Source: Parietaria judaica
Lineage: Eukaryota; Streptophyta; Magnoliopsida; Rosales; Urticaceae
Length of the DNA: 64,000 bases
Assembly: GCA_954871525.1 (NCBI GenBank)
Contig: OX940863.1
Span: 41,650,501 to 41,714,500 of the forward strand
Direction of reading: 5' to 3'
Made by a program: the position numbers and the translations under genes. Below the pieces are notes generated by a model. That model saw only the letters and a program-made list of their open reading frames with translations, was not told where the DNA came from and did no database searches. Position 1 is the stretch's first letter. Each line of letters opens with the position of its first letter. Positions 52,874 to 64,000 of the stretch are shown piece after piece.

Positions 52874-55033
52874 AAGCATTTTTAAATTCTTTTTTTGTTT
52901 TAAATATCTTTTAATTAGAGTTCTTTCGCGTAAAATGGGAAAAAGACTCAGTTTTTTTTGGAGGACGCATTAATTGTTGAAACTAGATTTTAAGAGAGCT
53001 CGAAAAAATTTCAATTAAAAAAAAACCCAATTTATAATAAGACCACCCTAAAGAAGGTCTAGGAACTCAAATTTCATCAAGAACGCATCGTATTTGCCCT
53101 CGTAAGAAAACCAATTTTTAACACTTTTCGTTAAAAGTTTTAACCCATTAACGGCTTGATATACAAACTAGGAGATAGCTCTTCACTGTTTAGGTATTAA
53201 AATATGTAAATGTGATACAATTACACATGATTAAGCATTTTGAAGTTCATTTGTTGTTTAAAATATCGTTTAATTAGGGTTCTTTCTCGGAAAATGGGAA
53301 AAAGACTCAGTTTTTTTTGGAGCACGCATTAATTGTTGAAACTGAATTTTAAGAGAGCTCCAAAAACTTTTAATTCCAAAACTAACCCCATTTATAATAA
53401 TACCACCCTAAAGAAGGTCTAGCAACTCAAATTTCAACAAGAACGCATCGTATTTGCTCTTGTAAGATTATCAATTTTTAACACTTTTCGGTAAAGATTT
53501 TAACTCGTTCACGGCTTCATATAGAAACTAGGAGATAGTGCTTCGCAATTTAGGGATTAAAATAAGTTAATTTAATAATATTACATATTATTAAGCATTT
53601 TTAAGTTCATTTTTTGTTTTAAATATCTTTTAATTAGAGTTCTTTCGCGTAAAATGGGAAAAAGACTCAGTTTTTTTTGGAGGACGCATTAATTGTTGAA
53701 ACCAGATTTTAAGAGAGCTCGAAAAACTTTCAATTAAAAAACAAACCCAATTTATAATAATACCACCCAAAAGAAGGTCTAGGAACTCAAATTTCATCAA
53801 GAACGCATCGTATTTGCTCTCGTAAGATAATCAATTTTTAACACTTTTCGGTAAAGATTTTAACCTGTTCACGGGTTCATATAGAAACTAGGAGATAGTG
53901 CTTCGCAATTTAGGGATTAAAATAAGTTAATGTAATATTATTACATATTATTAAGCATTTTTAAATTATTTTTTTGTTTTAAATATCTTTTAATTAGAGT
54001 TCTTTCGCGTAAAATGGGAAAAAGACTCAGTTTTTTTTGGAGGACGCATTAATTGTTGAAACTAGATTTTGAGAGAGCTCGAAAAACTTTCAATTAAAAA
54101 ACAAACCCAATTTATAATAAGACCACCCTAAAGAAGGTCTAGGAACTCAAATTTCATCAAGAACGCATCGTATTTGCCCTCGTAAGAAAACCAATTTTTA
54201 ACACTTTTCGTTAAAAGTTTTAACCCATTAACGACTTGATATAGAAACTAGGAGATAGCTCTTCACTGTTTAGGTATTAAAATATGTAAATGTGATAAAA
54301 TTACACATGATTAAGCATTTTGAAGTTCATTTGTTGTTTAAAATATCGTTTAATTAGGGTTCTTTCTCGGAAAATGGGAAAAAGACTCAGTTTTTTTTGG
54401 AGCACGCATTAATTGTTGAAACTGAATTTTAAGAGAGCTCGAAAAACTTTCAATTAAAAAACAAACCCAATTTATAATAATACCACCCTAAACAAGGTCT
54501 AGGAACTCAAATTTCATCAATAACGCATCGTATTTGCTCTCGTAAGATAATCAATTTTTAACACTTTTCGGTAAAGATTTTAACCCGTTCACGGGTTCAT
54601 ATAGAAACTAGGAGATAGTGCTTCGCAATTTAGGGATTAAAATAAGTTAATGTAATAAGATTACATATTATTAAGCATTTTTAAATTCTTTTTTTGTTTT
54701 AAATATCTTTTAATTAGAGTTCTTTCGCGTAAAATGGGAAAAAGACTCAGTTTTTTTTTGGAGGACGCATTAATTGTTGAAACTAGATTTTAAGAGAGCT
54801 CGAAAAACTTTCAATTAAAAAACAAACCCAATTTATAATAAGACCACCCTAAATAAGGTCTAGGAACTCAAATTTCATCAAGAACGCATCGTATTTGCCC
54901 TCGTAAGAAAACCAATTTTTAACACTTTTCGTTAAAAGTTTTAACCCATTAACGGCTTGATATAGAAACTAGGAGATAGCTCTTCACTGTTTAGGTATTA
55001 AAATATGTAAATGTGATACAATTACACATGATT
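52154..55033. repeat. Domain 9, copy 1: 2,880-bp eight-monomer HOR unit
   Basis: Starts: 52154 A, 52514 C, 52874 B, 53233 A, 53593 C, 53953 B, 54313 A/C hybrid, 54673 B. Marks shared with copy 2 are: attaatcgttg with aacttgttc, tcaataacgc, aataagacc with atacaaac, aactgaatttt with gattatc and aatttaataat, gaaaccagatttt with acccaaaag, and ttttgagagagctcg with aacgacttg and gataaaatta. Aligned starts stay 2,880-2,882 bp apart throughout. The type order A-C-B-A-C-B-hybrid-B equals three trimers with one monomer lost at the hybrid. Confidence 0.92.
54313..54672 (+). repeat. A/C hybrid monomer, copy 1
   Basis: The 5' third is A (tttgttgtttaaaatatcg, ggagcacgcat, aactgaatttt). From gagctcg onward it is C (caattaaaaaacaaaccc, ctaggaactc, tcaataacgc, aacccgttcacgggtt, aagattaca). 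The switch falls between the A state in aactgaa (about 54426) and the C base after gagctc (54441), in a stretch that includes the SacI motif. It stands where an A-C pair would be expected, with B directly after it. The same hybrid recurs at 57194 because it was carried by the 2,880-bp duplication. Confidence 0.88.
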
Positions 55034-57913
55034 AAGCATTTTGAAGTTCATTTGTTGTTTAAAATATCGTTTAATTAGGGTTCTTTCTCGGAAAATGGGA
55101 AAAAGACTCAGTTTTTTTTGGAGCACGCATTAATCGTTGAAACTGGATTTTAAGAGAGCTCCAAAAACTTTTAATTCCAAAACTAACCCCATTTATAATA
55201 ATACCACCCTAAAGAAGGTCTAGCAACTCAAATTTCAACAAGAACGCATCGTATTTGCTCTTGTAAGATAATCAATTTTTAACACTTTTCGGTAAAGATT
55301 TTAACTTGTTCACGGCTTCATATAGAAACTAGGAAATAGTGCTTCGCAATTTAGGGATTAAAATAAGTTAATGTAATAATATTACATATTATTAAGCATT
55401 TTTAAGTTCATTTTTTGTTTTAAATATCTTTTAATTAGAGTTCTTTCGCGTAAAATGGGAAAAAGACTCAGTTTTTTTTGGAGGACGCATTAATTGTTGA
55501 AACTAGATTTTAAGAGAGCTCGAAAAACTTTCAATTAAAAAACAAACCCAATTTATAATAATACCACCCTAAAGAAGGTCTAGGAACTCAAATTTCATCA
55601 ATAACGCATCGTATTTGCTCTCGTAAGATAATCAATTTTTAACACTTTTCGGTAAAGATTTTAACCCGTTCACGGGTTCATATAGAAACTAGGAGATAGT
55701 GCTTCGCAATTTAGGGATTAAAATAAGTTAATGTAATAAGATTACATATTATTAAGCATTTTTAAATTCTTTTTTTGTTTTAAATATCTTTTAATTAGAG
55801 TTCTTTCGCGTAAAATGGGAAAAAGACTCAGTTTTTTTTGGAGGACGCATTAATTGTTGAAACTAGATTTTAAGAGAGCTCGAAAAACTTTCAATTAAAA
55901 AAAAAAACCCAATTTATAATAAGACCACCCTAAAGAAGGTCTAGGAACTCAAATTTCATCAAGAACGCATCGTATTTGCCCTCGTAAGAAAACCAATTTT
56001 TAACACTTTTCGTTAAAAGTTTTAACCCATTAACGGCTTGATATACAAACTAGGAGATAGCTCTTCACTGTTTAGGTATTAAAATATGTAAATGTGATAC
56101 AATTACACATGATTAAGCATTTTGAAGTTCATTTGTTGTTTAAAATATCGTTTAATTAGGGTTCTTTCTCGGAAAATGGGAAAAAGACTCAGTTTTTTTT
56201 GGAGCACGCATTAATTGTTGAAACTGAATTTTAAGAGAGCTCCAAAAACTTTTAATTCCAAAACTAACCCCATTTATAATAATACCACCCTAAAGAAGGT
56301 CTAGCAACTCAAATTTCAACAAGAACGCATCGTATTTGCTCTTGTAAGATTATCAATTTTTAACACTTTTCGGTAAAGATTTTAACTCGTTCACGGCTTC
56401 ATATAGAAACTAGGAGATAGTGCTTCGCAATTTAGGGATTAAAATAAGTTAATTTAATAATATTACATATTATTAAGCATTTTTAAGTTCATTTTTTGTT
56501 TTAAATATCTTTTAATTAGAGTTCTTTCGCGTAAAATGGGAAAAAGACTCAGTTTTTTTTGGAGGACGCATTAATTGTTGAAACCAGATTTTAAGAGAGC
56601 TCGAAAAACTTTCAATTAAAAAACAAACCCAATTTATAATAATACCACCCAAAAGAAGGTCTAGGAACTCAAATTTCATCAAGACGCATCGTATTTGCTC
56701 TCGTAAGATAATCAATTTTTAACACTTTTCGGTAAAGATTTTAACCTGTTCACGGGTTCATATAGAAACTAGGAGATAGTGCTTCGCAATTTAGGGATTA
56801 AAATAAGTTAATGTAATATTATTACATATTATTAAGCATTTTTAAATTATTTTTTTGTTTTAAATATCTTTTAATTAGAGTTCTTTCGCGTAAAATGGGA
56901 AAAAGACTCAGTTTTTTTTGGAGGACGCATTAATTGTTGAAACTAGATTTTGAGAGAGCTCGAAAAACTTTCAATTAAAAAACAAACCCAATTTATAATA
57001 AGACCACCCTAAAGAAGGTCTAGGAACTCAAATTTCATCAAGAACGCATCGTATTTGCCCTCGTAAGAAAACCAATTTTTAACACTTTTCGTTAAAAGTT
57101 TTAACCCATTAACGACTTGATATAGAAACTAGGAGATAGCTCTTCACTGTTTAGGTATTAAAATATGTAAATGTGATAAAATTACACATGATTAAGCATT
57201 TTGAAGTTCATTTGTTTTTTAAAATATCGTTTAATTAGGGTTCTTTCTCGGAAAATGGGAAAAAGACTCAGTTTTTTTTGGAGCACGCATTAATTGTTGA
57301 AACTGAATTTTAAGAGAGCTCGAAAAACTTTCAATTAAAAAACAAACCCAATTTATAATAATACCACCCTAAACAAGGTCTAGGAACTCAAATTTCATCA
57401 ATAACGCATCGTATTTGCTCTCGTAAGATAATCAATTTTTAACACTTTTCGGTAAAGATTTTAACCCGTTCACGGGTTCATATACAAACTAGGAGATAGT
57501 GCTTCGCAATTTAGGGATTAAAATAAGTTAATGTAATAAGATTACATATTATTAAGCATTTTTAAATTCTTTTTTTGTTTTAAATATCTTTTAATTAGAG
57601 TTCTTTCGCGTAAAATGGGAAAAAGACTCAGTTTTTTTTGGAGGACGCATTAATTGTTGAAACTAGATTTTAAGAGAGCTCGAAAAACTTTCAATTAAAA
57701 AACAAACCCAATTTATAATAAGACCACCCTAAATAAGGTCTAGGAACTCAAATTTCATCAAGAACGCATCGTATTTGCCCTCGTAAGAAAACCAATTTTT
57801 AACACTTTTCGTTAAAAGTTTTAACCCATTAACGGCTTGATATAGAAACTAGGAGATAGCTCTTCACTGTTTAGGTATTAAAATATGTAAATGTGATACA
57901 ATTACACATGATT
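55034..57913. repeat. Domain 9, copy 2: 2,880-bp eight-monomer HOR unit
   Basis: Starts: 55034 A, 55394 C, 55754 B, 56115 A, 56475 C, 56834 B, 57194 A/C hybrid, 57554 B. I noticed fewer than ten differences from copy 1: a longer A run in the B at 55754, a one-base deletion (tcaagacgcatc) in the C at 56475, and ttgttttttaaaat and atacaaac in the hybrid at 57194. The one-base deletion is what lets a 67-codon reading frame appear on the minus strand at 56512-56715. That frame is not a gene (see rejected items). Confidence 0.92.
57194..57553 (+). repeat. A/C hybrid monomer, copy 2
   Basis: This has the same A-to-C switch at the gagctc motif and the same internal marks (aaacaagg, tcaataacgc) as the hybrid at 54313. 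One exchange event therefore explains both, followed by block duplication. Two private changes (ttgttttttaaaat near the start, atacaaac near the end) postdate the copy. Confidence 0.86.
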
Positions 57914-60900
57914 AAGCATTTTGAAGTTCATTTGTTGTTTAAAATATCGTTTAATTAGGGTTCTTTCTCGGAAAATGGGAAAAAGACTCAGTTTTTTTTG
58001 GAGCACGCATTAATTGTTGAAACTGAATTTTAAGAGAGCTCCAAAAACTTTTAATTCCAAAACTAACCCCATTTATAATAATACCACCCTAAAGAAGGTC
58101 TAGCAACTCAAATTTCAACAAGAACGCATCGTATTTGCTCTTGTAAGATTATCAATTTTTAACACTTTTCGGTAAAGATTTTAACTCGTTCATGGCTTCA
58201 TATAGAAACTAGGAGATAGTGCTTCGCAATTTAGGGATTAAAATAAGTTAATTTAATAATATTACATATTATTAAGCATTTTTAAGTTCATTTTTTGTTT
58301 TAAATATCTTTTAATTAGAGTTCTTTCGCGTAAAATGGGAAAAAGACTCAGTTTTTTTTGGAGGACGCATTAATTGTTGAAACTAGATTTTAAGAGAGCT
58401 CGAAAAACTTTCAATTAAAAAACAAACCCAATTTATAATAATACCACCCAAAAGAAGGTGTAGGAACTCAAATTTCATCAAGAACGCATCGTATTTGCTC
58501 TCGTAAGATAATCAATTTTTAACACTTTTCGGTAAAGATTTTAACCTGTTCACGGGTTCATATAGAAACTAGGAGATAGTGCTTCGCAATTTAGGGATTA
58601 AAATAAGTTAATGTAATATTATTACATATTATTAAGCATTTTTAAATTATTTTTTTGTTTTAAATATCTTTTAATTAGAGTTCTTTCGCGTAAAATGGGA
58701 AAAAGACTCAGTTTTTTTTGGAGGACGCATTAATTGTTGAAACTAGATTTTGAGAGAGCTCGAAAAACTTTCAATTAAAAAACAAACCCAATTTATAATA
58801 AGACCACCCTAAAGAAGGTCTAGGAACTCAAATTTCATCAAGAACGCATCGTATTTGCCCTCGTAAGAAAACCAATTTTTAACACTTTTCGTTAAAAGTT
58901 TTAACCCATTAACGACTTGATATACAAACTAGGAGATAGCTCTTCACAGTTTAGGTATTAAAATATGTAAATGTGATACAATTACACATGATTAAGCATT
59001 TTGAAGTTCATTTGTTGTTTAAAATATCGTTTAATTAGGGTTCTTTCTCGGAAAATGGGAAAAAGACTCAGTTTTTTTTGGAGCACGCATTAATTGTTGA
59101 AACTGAATTTTAAGAGAGCTCCAAAAACTTTCAATTCCAAAACTAACCCCATTTATAATAATACCAGCCTAAAGAAGATCTAGCAACTCAAATTTCAACA
59201 AGAACGCATCGTATTTGCTCTTGAAAGATAATCAATTTTTAACACTTTTCGGTAAAGATTTTAACTCGTTCACTGCTTCATATAGAAACTAGGAGATAGT
59301 GCTTCGCAATTTAGGGATTAAAATAAGTTAATGTAATAATATTACATATTATTAAGCATTTTTAAGTTCATTTTTTGTTTTAAATATCTTTTAATTAGAG
59401 TTCTTTCGCGTAAAATGGGAAAAATACTCAGTTTTTTTTGGAGGACGCATTAATTGTTGAAACTAGATTTTAAGAGAGCTCGAAAAACTTTCAATTAAAA
59501 AACAAACCCAATTTATAATAATACCACCCTAAAGAAGGTCTAGGAACTCAAATTTCATCAATAACGCATCGTATTTGCTCTCGTAAGATAATCAATTTTT
59601 AACACTTTTCGGTAAATATTTTAACCCGTTCACGGGTTCATATAGAAACTAGGAGATAGTGCTTCGCAATTTAGGGATTAAAATAAGTTAATGTAATAAG
59701 ATTACATATTATTAAGCATTTTTAAATTATTTTTTTGTTTTAAATATCTTTTAATTAGAGTTCTTTCGCGTAAAATGGGAAAAAGACTCAGTTTTTTTTT
59801 GGAGGACGCATTAATTGTTGAAACTAGATTTTAAGAGAGCTCGAAAAACTTTCAATTAAAAAACAAACCCAATTTATAATAAGACCACCCTAAAGAAGGT
59901 CTAGGAACTCAAATTTCATCAAGAACGCATCGTATTTGCCCTCGTAAGAAAACCAATTTTTAACACTTTTCGTTAAAAGTTTTAACCCATTAACGGCTTG
60001 ATATAGAAACTAGGAGATAGCTCTTCACTGTTTAGGTATTAAAATATGTAAATGTGATACAATTACACATGATTAAGCATTTTGAAGTTCATTTGTTGTT
60101 TAAAATATCGTTTAATTAGGGTTCTTTCTCGGAAAATGGGAAAAAGACTCAGTTTTTTTTGGAGCACGCATTAATTGTTGAAACTGAATTTTAAGAGAGC
60201 TCCAAAAACTTTTAATTCCAAAAATAACCCCATTTATAATAATACCACCCTAAAGAAGGTCTAGCAACTCAAATTTCAACAAGAACGCATCGTATTTGCT
60301 CTTGTAAGATTATCAATTTTTAACACTTTTCGGTAAAGATTTTAACTCGTTCACGGCTTCATATAGAAACTAGGAGATAGTGCTTCGCAATTTAGGGATT
60401 AAAATAAGTTAATTTAATAATATTACATATTATTAAGCATTTTTAAGTTCATTTTTTGTTTTAAATATCTTTTAATTTGAGTTCTTTCGCGTAAAATGGG
60501 AAAAAGACTCCGTTTTTTTTGGAGGACGCATTAATTGTTGAAACTAGATTTTAAGAGAGCTCGAAAAACTTTCAATTAAAAAACCAACCCAATTTATAAT
60601 AATACCACCCAAAAGAAGGTCTAGGAACTCAAATTTCATCAAGAACGCATCGTATTTGCTCTCGTAAGATAATCAATTTTTAACACTTTTCGGTAAAGAT
60701 TTTAACCTGTTCACGGGTTCATATAGAAACTAGGAGATAGTGCTTCGCAATTTAGGGATTAAAATAAGTTAATGTAATAAGATTACATATTATTAAGCAT
60801 TTTTAAATTATTTTTTTGTTTTAAATATCTTTTAATTAGAGTTCTTTCGCGTAAAATGGGAAAAAGACTCAGTTTTTTTTTGGAGGACGCATTAATTGTT

Positions 60901-63900
60901 GAAACTAGATTTTAAGAGAGCTCGAAAAACTTTCAATTAAAAAACAAACCCAATTTATAATAAGACCACCCTAAAGAAGGTCTAGGAACTCAAATTTCAT
61001 CAAGAACGCATCGTATTTGCCCTCGTAAGAAAACCAATTTTTAACACTTTTCGTTAAAAGTTTTAACCCATTAACGGCTTGATATAGAAACTAGGAGATA
61101 GCTCTTCACTGTTTAGGTATTAAAATATGTAAATGTGATACAATTACACATGATTAAGCATTTTGAAGTTCATTTGTTGTTTAAAATATCGTTTAATTAG
61201 GGTTCTTTCTCGGAAAATGGGAAAAAGACTCAGTTTTTTTTGGAGCACGCATTAATTGTTGAAACTGAATTTTAAGAGAGCTCCAAAAACTTTTAATTCC
61301 AAAAATAACCCCATTTATAATAATACCACCCTAAAGAAGGTCTAGCAACTCAAATTTCAACAAGAACGCATCGTATTTGCTCTTGTAAGATTATCAATTT
61401 TTAACACTTTTCGGTAAAGATTTTAACTCGTTCACGGCTTCATATAGAAACTAGGAGATAGTGCTTCGCAATTTAGGGATTAAAATAAGTTAATTTAATA
61501 ATATTACATATTATTAAGCATTTTTAAGTTCATTTTTTGTTTTAAATATCTTTTAATTTGAGTTCTTTCGCGTAAAATGGGAAAAAGACTCAGTTTTTTT
61601 TGGAGGACGCATTAATTGTTGAAACTAGATTTTAAGAGAGCTCGAAAAACTTTCAATTAAAAAACAAACCCAATTTATAATAATACCACCCAAAAGAAGG
61701 TCTAGGAACTCAAATTTCATCAAGAACGCATCGTATTTGCTCTCGTAAGATAATCAATTTTTAACACTTTTCGGTAAAGATTTTAACCTGTTCACGGGTT
61801 CATATAGAAACTAGGAGATAGTGCTTCGCAATTTAGGGATTAAAATAAGTTAATGTAATAAGATTACATATTATTAAGCATTTTTAAATTATTTTTTTGT
61901 TTTAAATATCTTTTAATTAGAGTTCTTTCGCGTAAAATGGGAAAAAGACTCAGTTTTTTTTTGGAGGACGCATTAATTGTTGAAACTAGATTTTAAGAGA
62001 GCTCGAAAAACTTTCAATTAAAAAACAAACCCAATTTATAATAAGACCACCCTAAAGAAGGTCTAGGAACTCAAATTTCATCAAGAACGCATCGTATTTG
62101 CCCTCGTAAGAAAACCAATTTTTAACACTTTTCGTTAAAAGTTTTAACCCATTAACGGCTTGATATAGAAACTAGGAGATAGCTCTTCACTGTTTAGGTA
62201 TTAAAATATGTAAATGTGATACAATTACACATGATTAAGCATTTTGAAGTTCATTTGTTGTTTAAAATATCGTTTAATTAGGGTTCTTTCTCGGAAAATG
62301 GGAAAAAGACTCAGTTTTTTTTGGAGCACGCATTAATTGTTGAAACTGAATTTTAAGAGAGCTCCAAAAACTTTTAATTCCAAAAATAACCCCATTTATA
62401 ATAATACCACCCTAAAGAAGGTCTAGCAACTAAAATTTCAACAAGAACGCATCGTATTTGCTCTTGTAAGATTATCAATTTTTAACACTTTTCGGTAAAG
62501 ATTTTAACTCGTTCACGGCTTCATATAGAAACTAGGAGATAGTGCTTCGCAATTTAGGGATTAAAATAAGTTAATTTAATAATATTACATATTATTAAGC
62601 ATTTTTAAGTTCATTTTTTGTTTTAAATATCTTTTAATTTGAGTTCTTTCGCGTAAAATGGGAAAAAGACTCAGTTTTTTTTGGAGGACGCATTAATTGT
62701 TGAAACTAGATTTTAAGAGAGCTCGAAAAACTTTCAATTAAAAAACAAACCCAATTTATAATAATACCACCCAAAAGAAGGTCTAGGAACTCAAATTTCA
62801 TCAAGAACGCATCGTATTTGCTCTCGTAAGATAATCAATTTTTAACACTTTTCGGTAAAGATTTTAACCTGTTCACGGGTTCATATAGAAACTAGGAGAT
62901 ACTGATTCGCAATTTAGGGATTAAAATAAGTTAATGTAATATTATTACATATTATTAAGCATTTTTAAATTATTTTTTTGTTTTAAATATCTTTTAATTA
63001 GAGTTCTTTCGCGTAAAATGGGAAAAAGACTCAGTTTTTTTTGGAGGACGCATTAATTGTTGAAACTAGATTTTAAGAGAGCTCGAAAAACTTTCAATTA
63101 AAAAACAAACCCAATTTATAATAAGACCACCCTAAATAAGGTCTAGGAACTCAAATTTCATCAAGAACGCATCGTATTTGCCCTCGTAAGAAAACCAATT
63201 TTTAACACTTTTCGTTAAAAGTTTTAACCCATTAACGACTTGATATAGAAACTAGGAGATAGCTCTTCACTGTTTAGGTATTAAAATATGTAAATGTGAT
63301 ACAATTACACATGATTAAGCATTTTGAAGTTCATTTGTTGTTTAAAATATCGTTTAATTAGGGTTCTTTCTCGGAAAATGGGAAAAAGACTCAGTTTTTT
63401 TTGGAGCACGCATTAATTGTTGAAACTGAATTTTAAGAGAGCTCCAAAAACTTTTAATTCCAAAACTAACCCCATTTATAATAATACCAGCCTAAATAAG
63501 ATCTAGCAACTCAAATTTCAACAAGAACGCATCGTATTTGCTCTTGAAAGATAATCAATTTTTAACACTTTTCGGTAAAGATTTTAACTCGTTCACGGCT
63601 TCATATAGAAACTAGGAGATAGTGCTTCGCAATTTAGGGATTAAAATAAGTTAATGTAATAATATTACATATTATTAAGCATTTTTAAGTTCATTTTTTG
63701 TTTTAAATATCTTTTAATTAAAGTTCTTTCGCGTAAAATGGGAAAAAGACTCAGTTTTTTTTGGAGGACGCATTAATTGTTGAAACTAGATTTTAAGAGA
63801 GCTCGAAAAACTTTAAATTAAAAAACAAACCCAATTTATAATAATACCACCCTAAAGAAGGTCTAGGAACTCAAATTTCATCAAGAACGCATCGTGTTTG

Positions 63901-64000
63901 CTCTCGTAAGATAATCAATTTTTAACACTTTTCGGTAAAGATTTTAACCTGTTCACGGGTTCATATAGAAACTAGGAGATAGTGCTTCGCAATTTAGGGA
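57914..64000. repeat. Domain 10: A-C-B trimers in a ~4,323-bp twelve-monomer period
   Basis: Starts: 57914 A, 58274 C, 58634 B, 58994 A, 59354 C, 59714 B, 60075 A, 60435 C, 60795 B, 61156 A, 61516 C, 61876 B, 62237 A, 62597 C, 62957 B, 63317 A, 63677 C (cut at the window end, 324 bp present). The A at 58994 and 63317, 4,323 bp apart, share accagcct, agatctagc (a BglII motif at 59176-59181 and 63499-63504) and cttgaaagata. The trimer at 60075-61155 is copied at 61156-62236 (1,081 bp each); both have aaaaataacccc in A, aatttgagttc in C, and a nine-T run in B. All B copies have aataagacc. Confidence 0.9.

Larger units (their letters stand above)
1..64000. repeat. Satellite DNA array, ~360-bp monomer, 178 head-to-tail copies
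   Basis: Every 360 bases or so the same text returns: aagcattt near the boundary, gggaaaaagactcag, an eight-T run, cgcattaattgttgaaact, accaccctaaagaagg, aagaacgcatcgtattt and tatagaaactaggaga. All copies lie in one orientation with no spacer, so the whole window is explained by the array. Monomer lengths I measured range from 348 to 362 bp. Length changes come from homopolymer slippage, single-base indels and a few short deletions. G+C is 30% in the one monomer counted. Family knowledge: long uniform arrays of this kind make up centromeric or pericentromeric heterochromatin in eukaryotes. Inference: the species may be an insect. Length and composition resemble TCAST of Tribolium castaneum, but I could not verify this. 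There are no protein-coding or RNA genes anywhere in it. Confidence 0.98.

Noticed and set aside
56512..56715. A 67-codon open reading frame on the minus strand
   Set aside because: It starts at a TTG; the first ATG is codon 13, leaving 55 codons. It lies wholly inside one C monomer. It is open only because that monomer lineage has acccaaaag in place of accctaaag, which removes an in-frame TAG on the minus strand, and because of a private one-base deletion (tcaagacgc). The other monomers do not keep the full frame. There is no sign of coding constraint.
37784..57913. Treating the long near-identical blocks as certain biology
   Set aside because: Near-identical tandem blocks of 2-5 kb can also arise from assembly. 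I report them as seen in the sequence but do not claim they are proven in the genome without read support.
1..64000. CRISPR array
   Set aside because: The repeats are 360 bp and continuous, with no short repeats separated by unique spacers, no cas genes, and eukaryotic satellite structure.
1..64000. Insertion sequences, LTRs or other mobile elements
   Set aside because: Every monomer start was followed across the window. The register shifts only by small indels, so no inserted element is possible beyond a few bases.

Overview
The whole 64 kb window is one uninterrupted, head-to-tail satellite DNA array. I count 178 monomers of about 360 bp (177 complete, the last cut by the window edge), all in the same orientation. 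I see no gene, RNA gene, mobile element, CRISPR array or unique spacer. One A-type monomer (1441-1800), counted by hand, is 30% G+C. Length discipline is tight: complete monomers run from 348 to 362 bp, and most are 359-361. Monomers are numbered from the motif aagcat at the old/new monomer boundary.

The organism is a eukaryote, and the array has the look of centromeric or pericentromeric heterochromatin. A roughly 360-bp, AT-rich, higher-order satellite filling tens of kb is compatible with an insect. The abundant ~360-bp TCAST satellite of the flour beetle Tribolium castaneum is the nearest match in length and composition that I know of. I cannot confirm this without a search, so species assignment is tentative.

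Four monomer types recur. A has gagcacgcat, gagctcc and ctagcaactc, and ends tgcttcgc...tgtaataatattaca. B has gaggacgcat, gagctcg and ctaggaactc, and ends ctcttcactg...atgtgatacaattacacat. C has a B-like first ~60% and an A-like last ~40%, plus private changes. B' is B with caatgc followed by a poly-A run in place of caattaaaaaacaaaccc. The monomers are arranged in higher-order repeats (HORs). Layout: 1-3959 A-B dimers; 3960-7552 mixed dimers and trimers; 7553-17273 nine A-C-B' trimers (~1,080 bp); 17274-21593 six A-B or A-B' dimers; 21594-24834 expanded A-C-C-B' and A-C-C-C-B'; 24835-37422 mostly A-C-B', with every A carrying a 1-bp deletion (gcaccatt); 37423-42081 a 2,149-bp six-monomer unit present twice; 42082-52873 a ~5.4-kb fifteen-monomer unit present twice; 52154-57913 a 2,880-bp eight-monomer unit present twice (its first two monomers are also the last two of the 5.4-kb unit); 57914-64000 A-C-B trimers inside a ~4.32-kb twelve-monomer period.

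Taken together the window records satellite turnover. Unequal exchange kept in 360-bp register makes hybrid monomers (C itself, and the hybrids at 30949, 35626, 54313 and 57194). Tandem amplification then copies blocks of 1 to 15 monomers, and local homogenisation gives each domain its own diagnostic variants. The most notable structures are the nested near-identical duplications at 37784-57913, the C subfamily as the predicted product of one-monomer misaligned exchange in an A-B array, and a perfect 16-bp inverted repeat found only in C. All identity and difference counts below were made by eye.
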